The notes under the pieces: model-generated
Told to the model about the DNA's origin: nothing
Seen by the model: the letters and a program-made list of their open reading frames with translations, nothing else
Database searches by the model: none
Translations under genes and position numbers: made by a program
Shown here: piece after piece, positions 9,139 through 18,399 of the stretch
How the letters are laid out: each line of letters opens with the position of its first letter
Position numbering within the stretch: the first letter of the stretch is position 1
Assembly: GCF_008710285.1 (NCBI RefSeq)
Contig: NZ_VYQF01000002.1
Span: 434,001-498,000 of the forward strand
DNA: 64,000 nt
Source: Ginsengibacter hankyongi
GTDB lineage: Bacteria > Bacteroidota > Bacteroidia > Chitinophagales > Chitinophagaceae
Reading direction: 5' to 3'

Positions 9139-10686
9139 TTACAGCTTTATCTCCTCATCACTTTTGTCGTAAAAATGAAACTCAGTAAGATGATAATTAC
9201 TATTAGATTTTATAGTAATCTGTTGCTTGTATTTCCATCTCCATCTCAAGCGTATGGAAGGAAAGCCTTTGGTAAGGTAAGCATGTAATATAGGATGCAC
9301 TTCTATGGAAAGCCCGGTATGCTTTTGCATAATAAGATAGCTGAGATTCTTTTCAATCTCATCTTCTAATATAAGTGTGGAAGAAATTTTGCCAGTTCCA
9401 TCGCAACTTGGGCATACTTCAGAAGTATTGATGTTCATCTCCGGCTTCATACGCTGCCGGGTTATTTGCATCAGACCAAATTTGCTGATAGGTAACACTG
9501 CATGCTTTGCCCTGTCGGCACGCATAAAAACTTCCATTTGATCAGCAAGTCTTTTCTTATTCTCCATCAACTTCATATCTATGAAGTCAACCACTATAAT
9601 ACCTCCAATATCACGAAGCCTTAATTGCCTTGCAATTTCAGCAGCCGCTTCAAGGTTTGTCTCAAAAGCATTTTGTTCCTGATTATTACTTACACTTTTA
9701 TAACCGCTGTTTACATCAATTACATGAAGCGCTTCTGTATGTTCAATTATAAGATAGGCGCCGCTTGGAAGGTTTACCGTTTTTCCAAAAGCTGCTTTTA
9801 CCTGTCGTGTTATTCCATAACTGTCAAACACAGGTGAACCATTATTGTGAAAAGAAAGTATTTCAGTTTTTTCAGGCGCTATCCTTTGTAAATATGTTTT
9901 TGTATCGTTGAAAATATTTTTATCATTCACAACAATTTTATTAAAATCTTCATTTAGTAAATCACGAAGTATGCTGTTTGTCTTTCCTTCTTCACTCATA
10001 ATTTTACAGGGAGCAACTGCACCACTTAAGTTTTTTTGAATATTTTTCCAGGTAGTTATTAACGATATTAAATCTTCATGCAATTCTGACGTATGTTTCC
10101 CCTCAGCGGCTGTACGAACAATTACCCCAAAATTTTTAGGTTTAAACGCTTCTATTATTTTTTGTAGCCGTTTTCTTTCCTCAGATGAATGAATTTTACG
10201 TGATACTGCAATAATATCATTGAAGGGTGTAAGCACAACAAATCTTCCTGGCAGGGACAACTCACAGCTAAGGCGAGGCCCTTTAGCCGCAATAGGTTCT
10301 TTTAATATTTGTACAAGAATATGTGGCTTGCCATTTAGTACTTCAGAAATTTTGCCCGTCTTTATAATTTCCGGTTCTACACTAAATGAAGGAAAATCAA
10401 AGCCGGGTTCAGCTTTGTCATTAATAGCCATTCTTGTAAATTTCAGAATGGACCGAACATAAGGGCTAAGATCGGTATAATGGAGAAAGGCATCTTTTTC
10501 AAACCCGACATCAACAAAAGCGGCATTAAGGCCCGGGATTAATTTTTTTACTTTACCTAAATACAAATCACCCACTGCAAAACTTGCGTTTGCATTTTCA
10601 TTGTGCAATTCTACAAGCTTCTTATCCTCAAGTAAGGCTATTTCTACTGCCTGTGGGGCAGCATTTATAATAAGTTCCTTATTCAA
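9139..10686 (-). CDS. rng: Ribonuclease E/G family endoribonuclease (RNase G)
   Basis: 515 residues, the length of RNase G without the long RNase E scaffold tail. The N-terminal S1-like domain contains LYLGKVKKLIPGLNAAFVDVG. The DNase I-like catalytic part has DVNSG and, further on, IVVDFIDMK, which carry the Mg-binding aspartates. The Zn-link motif CPSCDGTG follows near residue 430. It cuts single-stranded RNA in rRNA maturation and mRNA turnover. The start appears to be TTG at 10684-10686: the frame has a stop five codons upstream and no nearby ATG, and the protein begins MNKELIINAAPQAVEIALLE as relatives do. The COX24-like gene lies directly upstream. Confidence 0.95.
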   Translation of the reverse strand: MNKELIINAAPQAVEIALLEDKKLVELHNENANASFAVGDLYLGKVKKLIPGLNAAFVDVGFEKDAFLHYTDLSPYVRSILKFTRMAINDKAEPGFDFPSFSVEPEIIKTGKISEVLNGKPHILVQILKEPIAAKGPRLSCELSLPGRFVVLTPFNDIIAVSRKIHSSEERKRLQKIIEAFKPKNFGVIVRTAAEGKHTSELHEDLISLITTWKNIQKNLSGAVAPCKIMSEEGKTNSILRDLLNEDFNKIVVNDKNIFNDTKTYLQRIAPEKTEILSFHNNGSPVFDSYGITRQVKAAFGKTVNLPSGAYLIIEHTEALHVIDVNSGYKSVSNNQEQNAFETNLEAAAEIARQLRLRDIGGIIVVDFIDMKLMENKKRLADQMEVFMRADRAKHAVLPISKFGLMQITRQRMKPEMNINTSEVCPSCDGTGKISSTLILEDEIEKNLSYLIMQKHTGLSIEVHPILHAYLTKGFPSIRLRWRWKYKQQITIKSNSNYHLTEFHFYDKSDEEIKL

Positions 10687-10778
10687 CTCAAAATCTTTTA
10701 ATTAATTTCTTAATTACACAGAGGGGGTATCAGGCAAAATCCGGGACGCAGGCCGGTGCGCAAAGTAAATGTACAGTT

Positions 10779-10868
10779 TTACTTCTTCTTATGACGATTT
10801 TTTCTTAAACGCTTTTTACGCTTATGAGTTGCGATTTTATGACGTTTTCTCTTTTTACCACAAGGCAT
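10779..10868 (-). CDS. 29-residue AURKAIP1/COX24-domain basic protein, ribosome-associated type
   Basis: An ATG at 10866-10868 opens a 29-codon frame: MPCGKKRKRHK, then IATHKRKKRLRKNRHKKK, then TAA. More than half of the residues are Lys or Arg. The pattern KKRKRHKxxTHKRKKRLRKxRHKKK matches the short bacterial AURKAIP1/COX24 family as I remember it. Its mitochondrial relatives belong to the small ribosomal subunit, and the actinobacterial relatives are called bS22. It is too short for most ORF cut-offs. Position between the TPR/HU genes and RNase G, all on the minus strand, fits a translation and RNA-turnover neighbourhood. A role in the ribosome of this organism is inference. Confidence 0.85.
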   Translation of the reverse strand: MPCGKKRKRHKIATHKRKKRLRKNRHKKK

Positions 10869-10960
10869 AACTGAGTATTTTTAAATAATTTATAAATAAA
10901 GACAAATTAAAAGCACGTTGTTTTTAAACTGTCAACGTTGCAATATTGTATGCCCTACAA

Positions 10961-11848
10961 TTAAGGACCTGTATTTAATGCTTTAATTCTTTCATCCACC
11001 TCTCTGCTAAATGCAGGATTGTTTACCAGTCGTTTACTTTGCTCGTACCACTTAACTGCATTTTTTTTATCACCTTCTCCTGCATAAGCATCTGCAAGCC
11101 ACGATACAGCTTCAAGATTATTTGGGTCGAATGCCACAACTTTGTTAAGCCTTTCAACTGCTTTATCAAATTGACGGGAAATAACTGCCCCGATTCCTAA
11201 AACCATTTGAGCCTGCATGTTATTGGAATCTTTGTGAACTACTTCCAGTAACTGCTGTATACCTCTCATCGTCTGTTGTGGATCCCCAATCATCCCCTGG
11301 CCATAAACATAGCAGCTTCCGAGACCAACTTTTAAATCAGCATTTTCGGGATCAAGCTTTAAAGCCCTTTCAAATAGAGACGCAGCGGTCTCTGCTTCCC
11401 ACGATTTCAGTGCCACACTGTCTTCCCTCCTCATGTTCTCTAAAATCAAACGGGCAGCAAAGGTGAGGTTTTTTTCCGAATTATCCAACTTGGCTGCTTC
11501 ACTTAAGTAATAAGCGTATGGAGGAAATAATTTAACTGAATCTTTCCAGAAATCAGCGAGCTGGTATAATTGATTTTGAGACTGATTTTTTACGTCTCCC
11601 CTGCTGATACTATTTTCAATTTTAGAAATATGGATAAGTTGGGTCGGGGTTAATTGTTGCTTCTCTTTTGCAATAAATGCAGAGATATCAAAAACCGGTA
11701 AGGTTTGTTCTGGCTGCGGAAGATTAGGTTTAGTTGTAGTAGTTTTTCCGAAAAGAAAAAGTACCAACAAAAATGCCAGGCCTGCTGATGCAAGAATAAT
11801 TCTTTTAATCAATGTAAATAAAGAGGAGATTTTTTTGTCCCCGCACAA
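10961..11848 (-). CDS. Membrane-anchored TPR protein
   Basis: 295 residues. A membrane anchor at about 18-35 (IILASAGLAFLLVLFLFG) precedes a soluble part with TPR-like repeats from about residue 150: AASLFERALKLDPENADLKVGLG, then VLGIGAVISRQFDKAVERLNKVVAFDPNN (shown here as family pattern, not full length), then AVSWLADAYAGEGDKKNAVKWYEQ. Such proteins usually act as scaffolds. The start is uncertain: the frame opens at TTG (11848) and there is no ATG before the middle of the protein. A second TTG inside the leader would give a form starting just before IKRIIL. It lies 8 bases after the HU gene and is likely cotranscribed. Confidence 0.8.
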   Translation of the reverse strand: MCGDKKISSLFTLIKRIILASAGLAFLLVLFLFGKTTTTKPNLPQPEQTLPVFDISAFIAKEKQQLTPTQLIHISKIENSISRGDVKNQSQNQLYQLADFWKDSVKLFPPYAYYLSEAAKLDNSEKNLTFAARLILENMRREDSVALKSWEAETAASLFERALKLDPENADLKVGLGSCYVYGQGMIGDPQQTMRGIQQLLEVVHKDSNNMQAQMVLGIGAVISRQFDKAVERLNKVVAFDPNNLEAVSWLADAYAGEGDKKNAVKWYEQSKRLVNNPAFSREVDERIKALNTGP

Positions 11849-11856
11849 AGGTACAA

Positions 11857-12156
11857 TTATTGTGGATTGCGTTTTTGGTTACGCGCCTTTATCTCCTGTA
11901 CAAATTCTTTTGCCGGCTTAAAGGCAGGAATATAATGTTCCGGTATCTCTACAGCAACATTTTTTTTAATATTCCTGCCGATTTTTGCAGCTCTCTTTTT
12001 GGTAATAAAACTGCCAAACCCTCTTATGTAAATATTCTCACCCTGGGCCAGCGATTCTTTTACTTCTTTAAATAAGGTTTCCAATGTTACCAAAACATCT
12101 ACCTTGGGAATCCCCGTTTTTTCTGAAATTTGATTAATGATATCAGCTTTTCTCAT
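11857..12156 (-). CDS. HU/IHF family DNA-binding protein
   Basis: 99 residues from the ATG at 12154-12156 (MRKADIINQISEKTGIP). An earlier in-frame start would add 23 residues that do not match the family, so the shorter form is chosen. Features of HU/IHF are clear: the N-terminal helical pair with KADIINQISEKTGI, the strand turn ENIYIRGFGSF, and the DNA-gripping arm with IPEHYIPAFKPAKEF. It binds and bends DNA in the nucleoid. It is divergent from mutY, and this HU-mutY-ssb-gldE arrangement is a familiar Bacteroidota neighbourhood. Whether it is an HU homodimer or an IHF-like partner cannot be told here. Confidence 0.93.
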   Translation of the reverse strand: MRKADIINQISEKTGIPKVDVLVTLETLFKEVKESLAQGENIYIRGFGSFITKKRAAKIGRNIKKNVAVEIPEHYIPAFKPAKEFVQEIKARNQKRNPQ

Positions 12157-12323
12157 TTTTGTTACGTTGAATTGGGTTAATGATTTAAATTCCAAACAAA
12201 AAAAAATTTTACCATAGGTTAGCACAAATGAATATATTTCTTTTAAAATCCATTTCGAATAATATTAAAGAAGCATCTTTATATGAATTATTCATTATAA
12301 ATTCTTTACGCATTTAATATTTA

Positions 12324-13379
12324 ATGAAAAATAAGAAATTTTTTTTTGAAATTTTAATAAAATGGAATAGAAATGAAAATAAAAGAGAAATGCCGTGGAA
12401 GGGGGAAAAAGATCCTTATAAAATTTGGATAAGTGAAATTATCCTGCAACAAACACGCGTACAACAAGGCTTAAATTATTATAACCGTTTTATTAAAAAA
12501 TGGCCTACTGTTAACGATCTTGCAAATGCACCTGAACAAGAAATCTATAAACTATGGGAAGGATTAGGGTATTACAGTCGTTGTAGAAATTTAATTACCT
12601 CCGCCAAATATATTACCGATACGTTGAACGGGAAATTTCCTGAAAAATACGCAGACATTTTATCACTTAAAGGAATCGGGGATTATACCGCTGCAGCCAT
12701 AGCGTCTTTTGCTTTTAACCAGCCGTATGCCGTGGTGGACGGAAATGTTTTTAGAGTGTTGGCGAGGGTTTTCGGAATAGAAACACCCGTGGATTCCACG
12801 GAAGGAAAAAAACTATTTAAAGAGCTGGCAAACGAACTGCTTGACAAAAACAATCCTGCAGAATATAACCAGGCTATTATGGACTTTGGAGCTGTTATTT
12901 GTAAGCCGGCCGTACCGCTTTGTGCCGAATGCCCATTCCACGAAAGATGTATCGCCTATCAAAAGAGAACTGTGGAAGTTTTACCGGTAAAAGAAAAAAA
13001 AATCAAGCAACGAACCCGCTTCTTTAATTACCTGTTGGTTGAGCAGGACGGCAACATTTACATAAACCAAAGAACTGATAAAGATATCTGGCAAAATTTA
13101 TACGAGTTTATCCTGGTGGAAACCGGGAGTCTTGTTGCCGAGAAAGAATTTTTGCACTCTTCAGCCTTCACATCCTTACTTGGAAAGAATAATTTTAAGG
13201 TCAATAGAATCTCAAAAATATATATTCAAAAACTTACGCATCAAACTATTAACGGGAGGTTTATCCACATCAAAATAAAAAATTCAAAAGCCAACTTAAA
13301 AAAATACAAATTGATTCCCGTTAGGGATCTTAAAAACCTTGCTTTTCCCAAATTTATCGCATCATATTTGCAAGATTAA
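12324..13379 (+). CDS. mutY: Adenine DNA glycosylase MutY
   Basis: 351 residues, the standard length. The catalytic Glu lies in ISEIILQQTRV. The helix-hairpin-helix is LKGIGDYTAAAIASFAF and the catalytic Asp is in YAVVDGNVFRV. The four-cysteine [4Fe-4S] signature C-6-C-2-C-5-C is complete in CKPAVPLCAECPFHERC. The C-terminal third is the NUDIX-like 8-oxoG recognition domain. The enzyme removes adenine mispaired with 8-oxoguanine. It is the first gene of a plus-strand run with ssb, gldE and gldD, and is divergent from HU. Confidence 0.97.
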   Translation: MKNKKFFFEILIKWNRNENKREMPWKGEKDPYKIWISEIILQQTRVQQGLNYYNRFIKKWPTVNDLANAPEQEIYKLWEGLGYYSRCRNLITSAKYITDTLNGKFPEKYADILSLKGIGDYTAAAIASFAFNQPYAVVDGNVFRVLARVFGIETPVDSTEGKKLFKELANELLDKNNPAEYNQAIMDFGAVICKPAVPLCAECPFHERCIAYQKRTVEVLPVKEKKIKQRTRFFNYLLVEQDGNIYINQRTDKDIWQNLYEFILVETGSLVAEKEFLHSSAFTSLLGKNNFKVNRISKIYIQKLTHQTINGRFIHIKIKNSKANLKKYKLIPVRDLKNLAFPKFIASYLQD

Positions 13380-13435
13380 AATGTATCTTTAAATTTGTTT
13401 TCATTAAATCGTTAACTGAAGAAAATAAGATTTTT

Positions 13436-13864
13436 ATGAGAGGAGTAAACAGAGTTGTGCTAATTGGCAACCTGGGAAAAGACCCTGAAATACAATACCT
13501 GGAGGGCAATATTCCTGTGGCAAAATTTCCATTGGCAACAACAGAAAATTATAAAGACAAGACAGGAAAATTAATTTCTCAAACTGAATGGCACAATGTT
13601 GTATTGTGGCGGGGCCTTGCAGAGCTTGCTCAAAAATACCTTCATAAAAGCAGCCTTGTTTATATTGAAGGACGCTTAAAAACGAGGCATTGGGAAGACC
13701 GGGATCATAATAAAAAAGTGGCCACTGAAATAATAGCAGATAACCTGATCATGCTGGATAAAAGGGCAGAAAGCGGACAACCGGGAGTAGAGGGAAGTCA
13801 TGAGAATATACCGCCAAATGAAATACCACCAATTGAGGAGGGCTCCGAAAAGCTCCCTTTTTAA
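13436..13864 (+). CDS. ssb: Single-stranded DNA-binding protein
   Basis: 142 residues. The N-terminal OB fold is recognisable from MRGVNRVVLIGNLGKDPEI, followed by EWHNVVLWRGLAELAQKYL and SLVYIEGRLKTR. The C-terminus is an acidic, proline-rich tail ending EEGSEKLPF; the terminal PF is the conserved docking tip for partner proteins. It coats single-stranded DNA in replication and repair. It lies 56 bases after mutY and 49 bases before gldE on the same strand. Confidence 0.96.
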   Translation: MRGVNRVVLIGNLGKDPEIQYLEGNIPVAKFPLATTENYKDKTGKLISQTEWHNVVLWRGLAELAQKYLHKSSLVYIEGRLKTRHWEDRDHNKKVATEIIADNLIMLDKRAESGQPGVEGSHENIPPNEIPPIEEGSEKLPF

Positions 13865-13913
13865 AAGGATGAATTTATATTCTCATCCGCATCTTTAATT
13901 AAAATTATTTATT

Positions 13914-15257
13914 TTGGATTATCATTCGTCTATTCCTTACTGTTATGCTTCGCTTAATTTTCTTGTAATAACTCCTGCTGCAACAACCATACTTTTTTTT
14001 ATCGTTATCATTCTTTTTTTATTATCATTTTTAGTTGCCGGTTCTGAAGTAGCTTTTTTTTCGCTTACGGTAAAGGACATAAATATGCTCAAAACACGAC
14101 AACAGCCATCATATAAAAGAATAGTGACGCTCTTGGAAAACCCGAAGACATTGCTTGCTTCAATGCTAATTGCAAACAGCCTGGTAAATATTGGAATTAT
14201 ACTAATATTAAATACATTAATGAACACCTGGATTGACAGCCTGCACCTCCAGTTTATACTTGAGTTTATAATTAAAGTGATCGTGGTAACTGCACTCCTG
14301 GTTATGTTTTGTGAAGTGCTGCCAAAGGTATGGGCAACACATCACAAAATATGGTTTGCTGCTACGTCTTCGCTGATTATAGAAATATTTCACAGCATTT
14401 TTTTTCGCGTAAGCGGACGCCTTGTAAAACTCAGCGATTCAATTGAAAAAGGCTTTCACCCAGGTTCTTCCCGCATGGATGATAAACAATTAGATTATGC
14501 TATTGATTTACTTCCTGAGCATGAAGCATCAAGAGAAGAAAAGCAAATTTTAAAAGGAATCAGGAAATTTGGTAATACAACGGTAAAGCAAACGATGCGT
14601 ACACGGTTAGACGTTAGTGGTATAGAATACGACACCTCTTTCCACGATGTAAAAAATAAAGTGGAGGAAATGCATTACTCCCGCTTACCTGTTTATAAAA
14701 ACAATCTTGATGAAATTGCAGGTATCCTGCACACTAAAGATTTATTACCACACCTTGATGAAGAAATATATGACTGGCATTCCCTGATGAGGCCCGTGTT
14801 TTATGTTCATGAACAAAAACTAATTGAAGATCTTTTACAGGATTTTAGAAATAAACGCATTCACTTTGCAGTGGTTGTGGATGAGTTTGGCGGCACATCT
14901 GGTATTGTAACCCTTGAAGATGTGATGGAAGAAATTATAGGCGATATACAAGATGAATTTGACGACGAACAAAGCGCTAATAAAAAATTAGATGACTATA
15001 ACTATATATTTGAAGGGAAAACAATGATTAATGATGTGTGTAAAGCACTTCATATTCCCATAGATACTTTCGATAAAATCCGTGGAGACAGCGATTCTCT
15101 TGCAGGCCTTGTACTTGAAATTGCCGGCGAGTTTCCACAAATAAATGAAAATATTGTTGCAGGCGATTTTACATTTATACCCCTTGCAATAAATAAAAAC
15201 CGTATTGAAAAAGTGAAACTCACATTGAAAAAAAATGAAAATGAACAAACTGCCTGA
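13914..15257 (+). CDS. gldE: Gliding motility-associated protein GldE (CNNM/CorC-like)
   Basis: 447 residues. The N-terminal DUF21/CNNM membrane domain has about four hydrophobic segments (23-45, 80-100, 110-130, 135-155). It is followed by two CBS motifs (about 225-335, including VDEFGGTSGIVTLEDVMEEI) and a C-terminal CorC/HlyC transporter-associated domain. Gene order ssb-gldE-gldD is the known gliding locus order in Bacteroidota. GldE is reported to be linked functionally to the lipoprotein GldD. The start used is TTG at 13914, because the first in-frame ATG lies within the membrane domain and would remove the first segment. It overlaps gldD by 23 bases. Confidence 0.9.
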   Translation: MDYHSSIPYCYASLNFLVITPAATTILFFIVIILFLLSFLVAGSEVAFFSLTVKDINMLKTRQQPSYKRIVTLLENPKTLLASMLIANSLVNIGIILILNTLMNTWIDSLHLQFILEFIIKVIVVTALLVMFCEVLPKVWATHHKIWFAATSSLIIEIFHSIFFRVSGRLVKLSDSIEKGFHPGSSRMDDKQLDYAIDLLPEHEASREEKQILKGIRKFGNTTVKQTMRTRLDVSGIEYDTSFHDVKNKVEEMHYSRLPVYKNNLDEIAGILHTKDLLPHLDEEIYDWHSLMRPVFYVHEQKLIEDLLQDFRNKRIHFAVVVDEFGGTSGIVTLEDVMEEIIGDIQDEFDDEQSANKKLDDYNYIFEGKTMINDVCKALHIPIDTFDKIRGDSDSLAGLVLEIAGEFPQINENIVAGDFTFIPLAINKNRIEKVKLTLKKNENEQTA

Positions 15258-15912
15258 TGTGAACAACAATCTCTCAATACCATCAATTTTATTTCTTCTC
15301 TCGTTCTTATTTTTTATTAGTTGTAATTCAACTTACACTTCGAAAAAACAGGGTTATTACAAAATCGATTTCCCCAAAAGGGAATATGTAAAATTTGATA
15401 AACAAGGGTTTCCCTATTCTTTCGAATACCCTGCTTATGCAGTAATAGAACAGGATTCAGATTATTCAAATCAAAAAGGAAATGATCCTTATTCAATAAA
15501 TGTTGATTTCCCTGCTTTAAATGGAAAAATTTACATTACTTATAAAGTTATAGGCGAAACATCTGTTTACCAGGTAAAGAATGCGGGCGGAGGTTACAGG
15601 GATTCTATTGGCAAAAATATATTTCAAAACCTGGTTAATGACTGCTATAATCTTACTTATAAAAATGACGTGAAAGCCAATTCAATAGAAGATAGCATAA
15701 TGCATACGCCTAATAACATTACCGGCATTTTTTTCCGTCTTTCCGGAAGCGTGGCTACGGCAAAACAATTTTTTTTAAGCGACACAACCCATAATTTTTT
15801 AAGAGGTGCTTTGTATTTTGATGCTACTCCTAATGAAGATTCCCTTCGACCCGTAAATGATTTTTTACAGGAAGATATGAAGCACATTATTAATACACTT
15901 CAATGGAAATAA
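15235..15912 (+). CDS. gldD: Gliding motility lipoprotein GldD
   Basis: 225 residues. A lipoprotein signal ends in the lipobox FFISC at about residue 31, so the mature N-terminal Cys should be lipidated. The body matches GldD features as I know them: YYKIDFPKREYVKFDKQGFP and a late RPVNDFLQEDMKHIINTLQW segment. GldD is required for gliding and T9SS function in Flavobacterium. The start overlaps the end of gldE by 23 bases, which suggests translational coupling. Family assignment is strong from position and sequence together. Confidence 0.9.
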   Translation: MKMNKLPDVNNNLSIPSILFLLSFLFFISCNSTYTSKKQGYYKIDFPKREYVKFDKQGFPYSFEYPAYAVIEQDSDYSNQKGNDPYSINVDFPALNGKIYITYKVIGETSVYQVKNAGGGYRDSIGKNIFQNLVNDCYNLTYKNDVKANSIEDSIMHTPNNITGIFFRLSGSVATAKQFFLSDTTHNFLRGALYFDATPNEDSLRPVNDFLQEDMKHIINTLQWK

Positions 15913-16013
15913 TTTGATTGTTGCATTGTTTGAATTGCCAAGAATCTAAACTAAATAACAATTAAACAATTTATCAATTGAACAATAACCCTTCCACATA
16001 GTATCTTTGCCGA

Positions 16014-16595
16014 ATGATAAGTATTGACAATGTTTTAATAAGTGACCAGGTCGTTGAAGAACAATTTGTATGCGATCTTATTAAATGCAAAGGTGGATGC
16101 TGTGTAGATGGAGATGCAGGTGCGCCTCTTGAAAATAATGAACTGGAAGAACTAAATGCTGCTTACAAATTTGTTGCGCCTTATCTCACAAAAGAGTCTT
16201 TAAAAGAAGTTGAAAGGCAAGGTAAATACACCTTCGACAAAGAATTTGGCTGGGTGACTCCTACTATAAATTCCGGTATGTGTGTTTACGGAATTGTGGA
16301 TGCTAAGGGCATTGTGAAATGCGGTATAGAGCAGGCTTATAACGATGGGAAAATAAGTTGGAAAAAACCAATTAGCTGTCACCTCTTTCCTTTAAGAATA
16401 AAAAAAAGCAAAAAAAATAAAACAGACCTGGTTAACTACGAGCCGCGTGAAGATCTCTGTCAGGCCGCATGCAGCCTGGGTAAAAAATTAAAAGTTCCTG
16501 TTTACATTTTTCTTAAAGATGCATTAATAAGAAAATATGGAAATGATTTTTATGAAGCTTTGTGCGCAACAGCAGAGCATTATGTAACTAAATAA
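16014..16595 (+). CDS. DUF3109 family cysteine-rich protein
   Basis: 193 residues, soluble, no signal peptide. Cysteines cluster at the N-terminus (FVCDLIKCKGGCCVDGDAG) and recur at GMCVYG, VKCGIEQAY, ISCHLFPLRI and EDLCQAACSLGKK. The pattern recalls the YkgJ/CxxCxxxCC family of putative Fe- or Zn-binding proteins, and DUF3109 members of Bacteroidota have this layout. A metal site is likely and the function unknown. It starts 101 bases after gldD and is followed by the beta-lactamase gene on the same strand. Confidence 0.85.
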   Translation: MISIDNVLISDQVVEEQFVCDLIKCKGGCCVDGDAGAPLENNELEELNAAYKFVAPYLTKESLKEVERQGKYTFDKEFGWVTPTINSGMCVYGIVDAKGIVKCGIEQAYNDGKISWKKPISCHLFPLRIKKSKKNKTDLVNYEPREDLCQAACSLGKKLKVPVYIFLKDALIRKYGNDFYEALCATAEHYVTK

Positions 16596-16630
16596 TAATT
16601 ATAAAATCGACCAATCCTGATTTCTCATTT

Positions 16631-17443
16631 ATGAAAAAAACTTTCCTGTTTTTATCCGTTACACTTCTTACTATTATTTCTTCCTGCTCAGTTAATAAAG
16701 CCAAAATAGACAATGATTTGAAAAAATATTTTGACTCTTCACATGTTGATGGATGCTTTTCTTTATTAGATAATGCATCTGGTGAAATAACGATTTATAA
16801 CATGAAGCTAGATACGCAGAGGGCTTTACCAGCATCAACATTTAAAATTGTGAATTCTCTTATTGGGCTTGAAACTGGTAAAATTACAGATGAAAAAATG
16901 GTGATAAAATGGGATGGAATAAAAAGATGGAATGATGACTGGAATAAAGATCTTACAATGGAAGAAGCATTTAAAGTTTCAGCGGTTCCCTATTACCAGG
17001 AAGTTGCCCGAAGAATAGGAAGAGATACTATGCAACGTTGGATTGATTCGCTGCATTATGGGAATATGAATATTAGCGGACCGATAGATTCTTTTTGGCT
17101 AAATAATACTTTAAAAATTTCGCCTGACGAACAGCTTGGACTTGTTTACCAATTATATTTCGATAAACTTCCATTTACCAAACGTTCCCAACAAATTGTA
17201 CGTGATGTAATGCTGCAGGAAAATGATACGCTTTATAAATTAAGCTATAAGACGGGTTGGGGATTTGATGAAAAAAATAATGCAATCGGCTGGGTGGTTG
17301 GCTGGATAGAAGAAAACCGGCATGTTTACTTTTTTGTAACACAGGTAAAATCTCCAGACCGAAACATCGATATGCCGACAGTGAGGATGAAAATCTTTAA
17401 AGGAATATTAAGTGAACTGGGATTTTTTAAAGGAGAAAAATAA
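16631..17443 (+). CDS. Class D (OXA-type) beta-lactamase, predicted lipoprotein
   Basis: 270 residues. A lipoprotein signal ends at TIISSC (Cys19). All four class D motifs are present in order and spacing: STFK at 69-72 (nucleophile Ser69, carboxylated Lys72), SAV at 117-119, YGN at 143-145 and KTG at 207-209. A Trp-Gly region (GWVVGW) follows, as in OXA enzymes. The family hydrolyses beta-lactams through an acyl-enzyme. Lipidation would anchor it in the periplasm or outer membrane. No neighbouring regulator, integron or insertion sequence is visible and base use looks native, so it is probably an intrinsic chromosomal enzyme. The substrate range cannot be inferred, and BlaR-like sensors are ruled out by length. 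Confidence 0.92.
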   Translation: MKKTFLFLSVTLLTIISSCSVNKAKIDNDLKKYFDSSHVDGCFSLLDNASGEITIYNMKLDTQRALPASTFKIVNSLIGLETGKITDEKMVIKWDGIKRWNDDWNKDLTMEEAFKVSAVPYYQEVARRIGRDTMQRWIDSLHYGNMNISGPIDSFWLNNTLKISPDEQLGLVYQLYFDKLPFTKRSQQIVRDVMLQENDTLYKLSYKTGWGFDEKNNAIGWVVGWIEENRHVYFFVTQVKSPDRNIDMPTVRMKIFKGILSELGFFKGEK

Positions 17444-17448
17444 TGGCA

Positions 17449-18099
17449 TTACCCCGGCATTCTCGAAATATATTTTTCCATTTGCTTCACCTGGTCAACA
17501 ATTTGAGGCGTTGTCGGTTTTAAAGCCTTAACCTTTCTAAAATATTCTTTGGCAGCACGAAATTCACGTTTATTGATCATGATGGAAGAAAGCTGTAAAT
17601 AAGCAGCAGCCTCATTTTCCTTATCAGGAAGCCCTGAGCGAATTGCCTGGCGAATGTAATTTTCTGCTTCGCGGATATTACCTTTTTGCATAGCCAGCAT
17701 TCCCAACTGTAACTTGTTGGCACCTTCAGCTTCCTTCATAGGCATACCGAGACTTAAACTTTTTTTCATGTGTGCTTCGGCATTTTCGTAGTCCTCATTT
17801 ACCATAGCAAGGTTGCCCTTTAAGGTAAAGTAAACAGAACGTACCGGCTTAATAAGTAAACCTGGAAACCATATGGAATCAATAACTTTTTGTGCACCTG
17901 CCATATCTCCACTCTCCATGTATCCTTGAATTAATCGCATAGGTCCGAAAAGAAAATGACCAACAATTAAAACCAATGCAATTAAATATAAAATAAAAGA
18001 CGGCCAGAAACCTGTAAGAACATTGACGACAATAGCAAGCGCAAGAAAAAAAATCCCCAACGGCAATCTATATTTTATTATTACATTCAAAAACTTCAT
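17449..18099 (-). CDS. Membrane TPR protein of unknown function
   Basis: 216 residues. Two hydrophobic segments at about 13-30 and 32-52 place the N-terminus in the membrane. The rest is a TPR-like helical array: YENAEAHMKKSLSLG, then GNIREAENYIRQAIRSG, then REFRAAKEYFRKVKALKP. It is convergent with the beta-lactamase gene (5-base gap). No enzymatic motif seen; a scaffold or assembly role is typical of such arrays. Confidence 0.75.
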   Translation of the reverse strand: MKFLNVIIKYRLPLGIFFLALAIVVNVLTGFWPSFILYLIALVLIVGHFLFGPMRLIQGYMESGDMAGAQKVIDSIWFPGLLIKPVRSVYFTLKGNLAMVNEDYENAEAHMKKSLSLGMPMKEAEGANKLQLGMLAMQKGNIREAENYIRQAIRSGLPDKENEAAAYLQLSSIMINKREFRAAKEYFRKVKALKPTTPQIVDQVKQMEKYISRMPG

Positions 18100-18399
18100 A
18101 AATATTATTTTTAATTATCTTCTTATATATTTAAATATTAATTTTTTGTAGGGGTGTATCAAACGGATTTAATGCATGGCAAAAACTGCATCTTTAAGGA
18201 TAAGTAAATACTTTTTTAAAAGCAGGCAAATATAGTATTAATTCAATTTACAAAAAGCCTAACAGCCCTTCGCAAAAACATAACAGGAAAAAAGTCTTCG
18301 TTTTTTTCCAGAAATATTTAGTATAAAATTTTTAATAGTTGCTCTACATTAAAATATTTTTTTAAATACCAAGATAAAAGTGAATTGGGCAATGTATAC
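18100..18399. other. Intergenic region, nothing recognised
   Basis: 300 bases, very AT-rich, between two minus-strand genes. No ORF with family-like content, no tRNA and no convincing hairpin with a T-run. It presumably contains the promoter of the TPR gene at its low-coordinate side. Confidence 0.5.
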
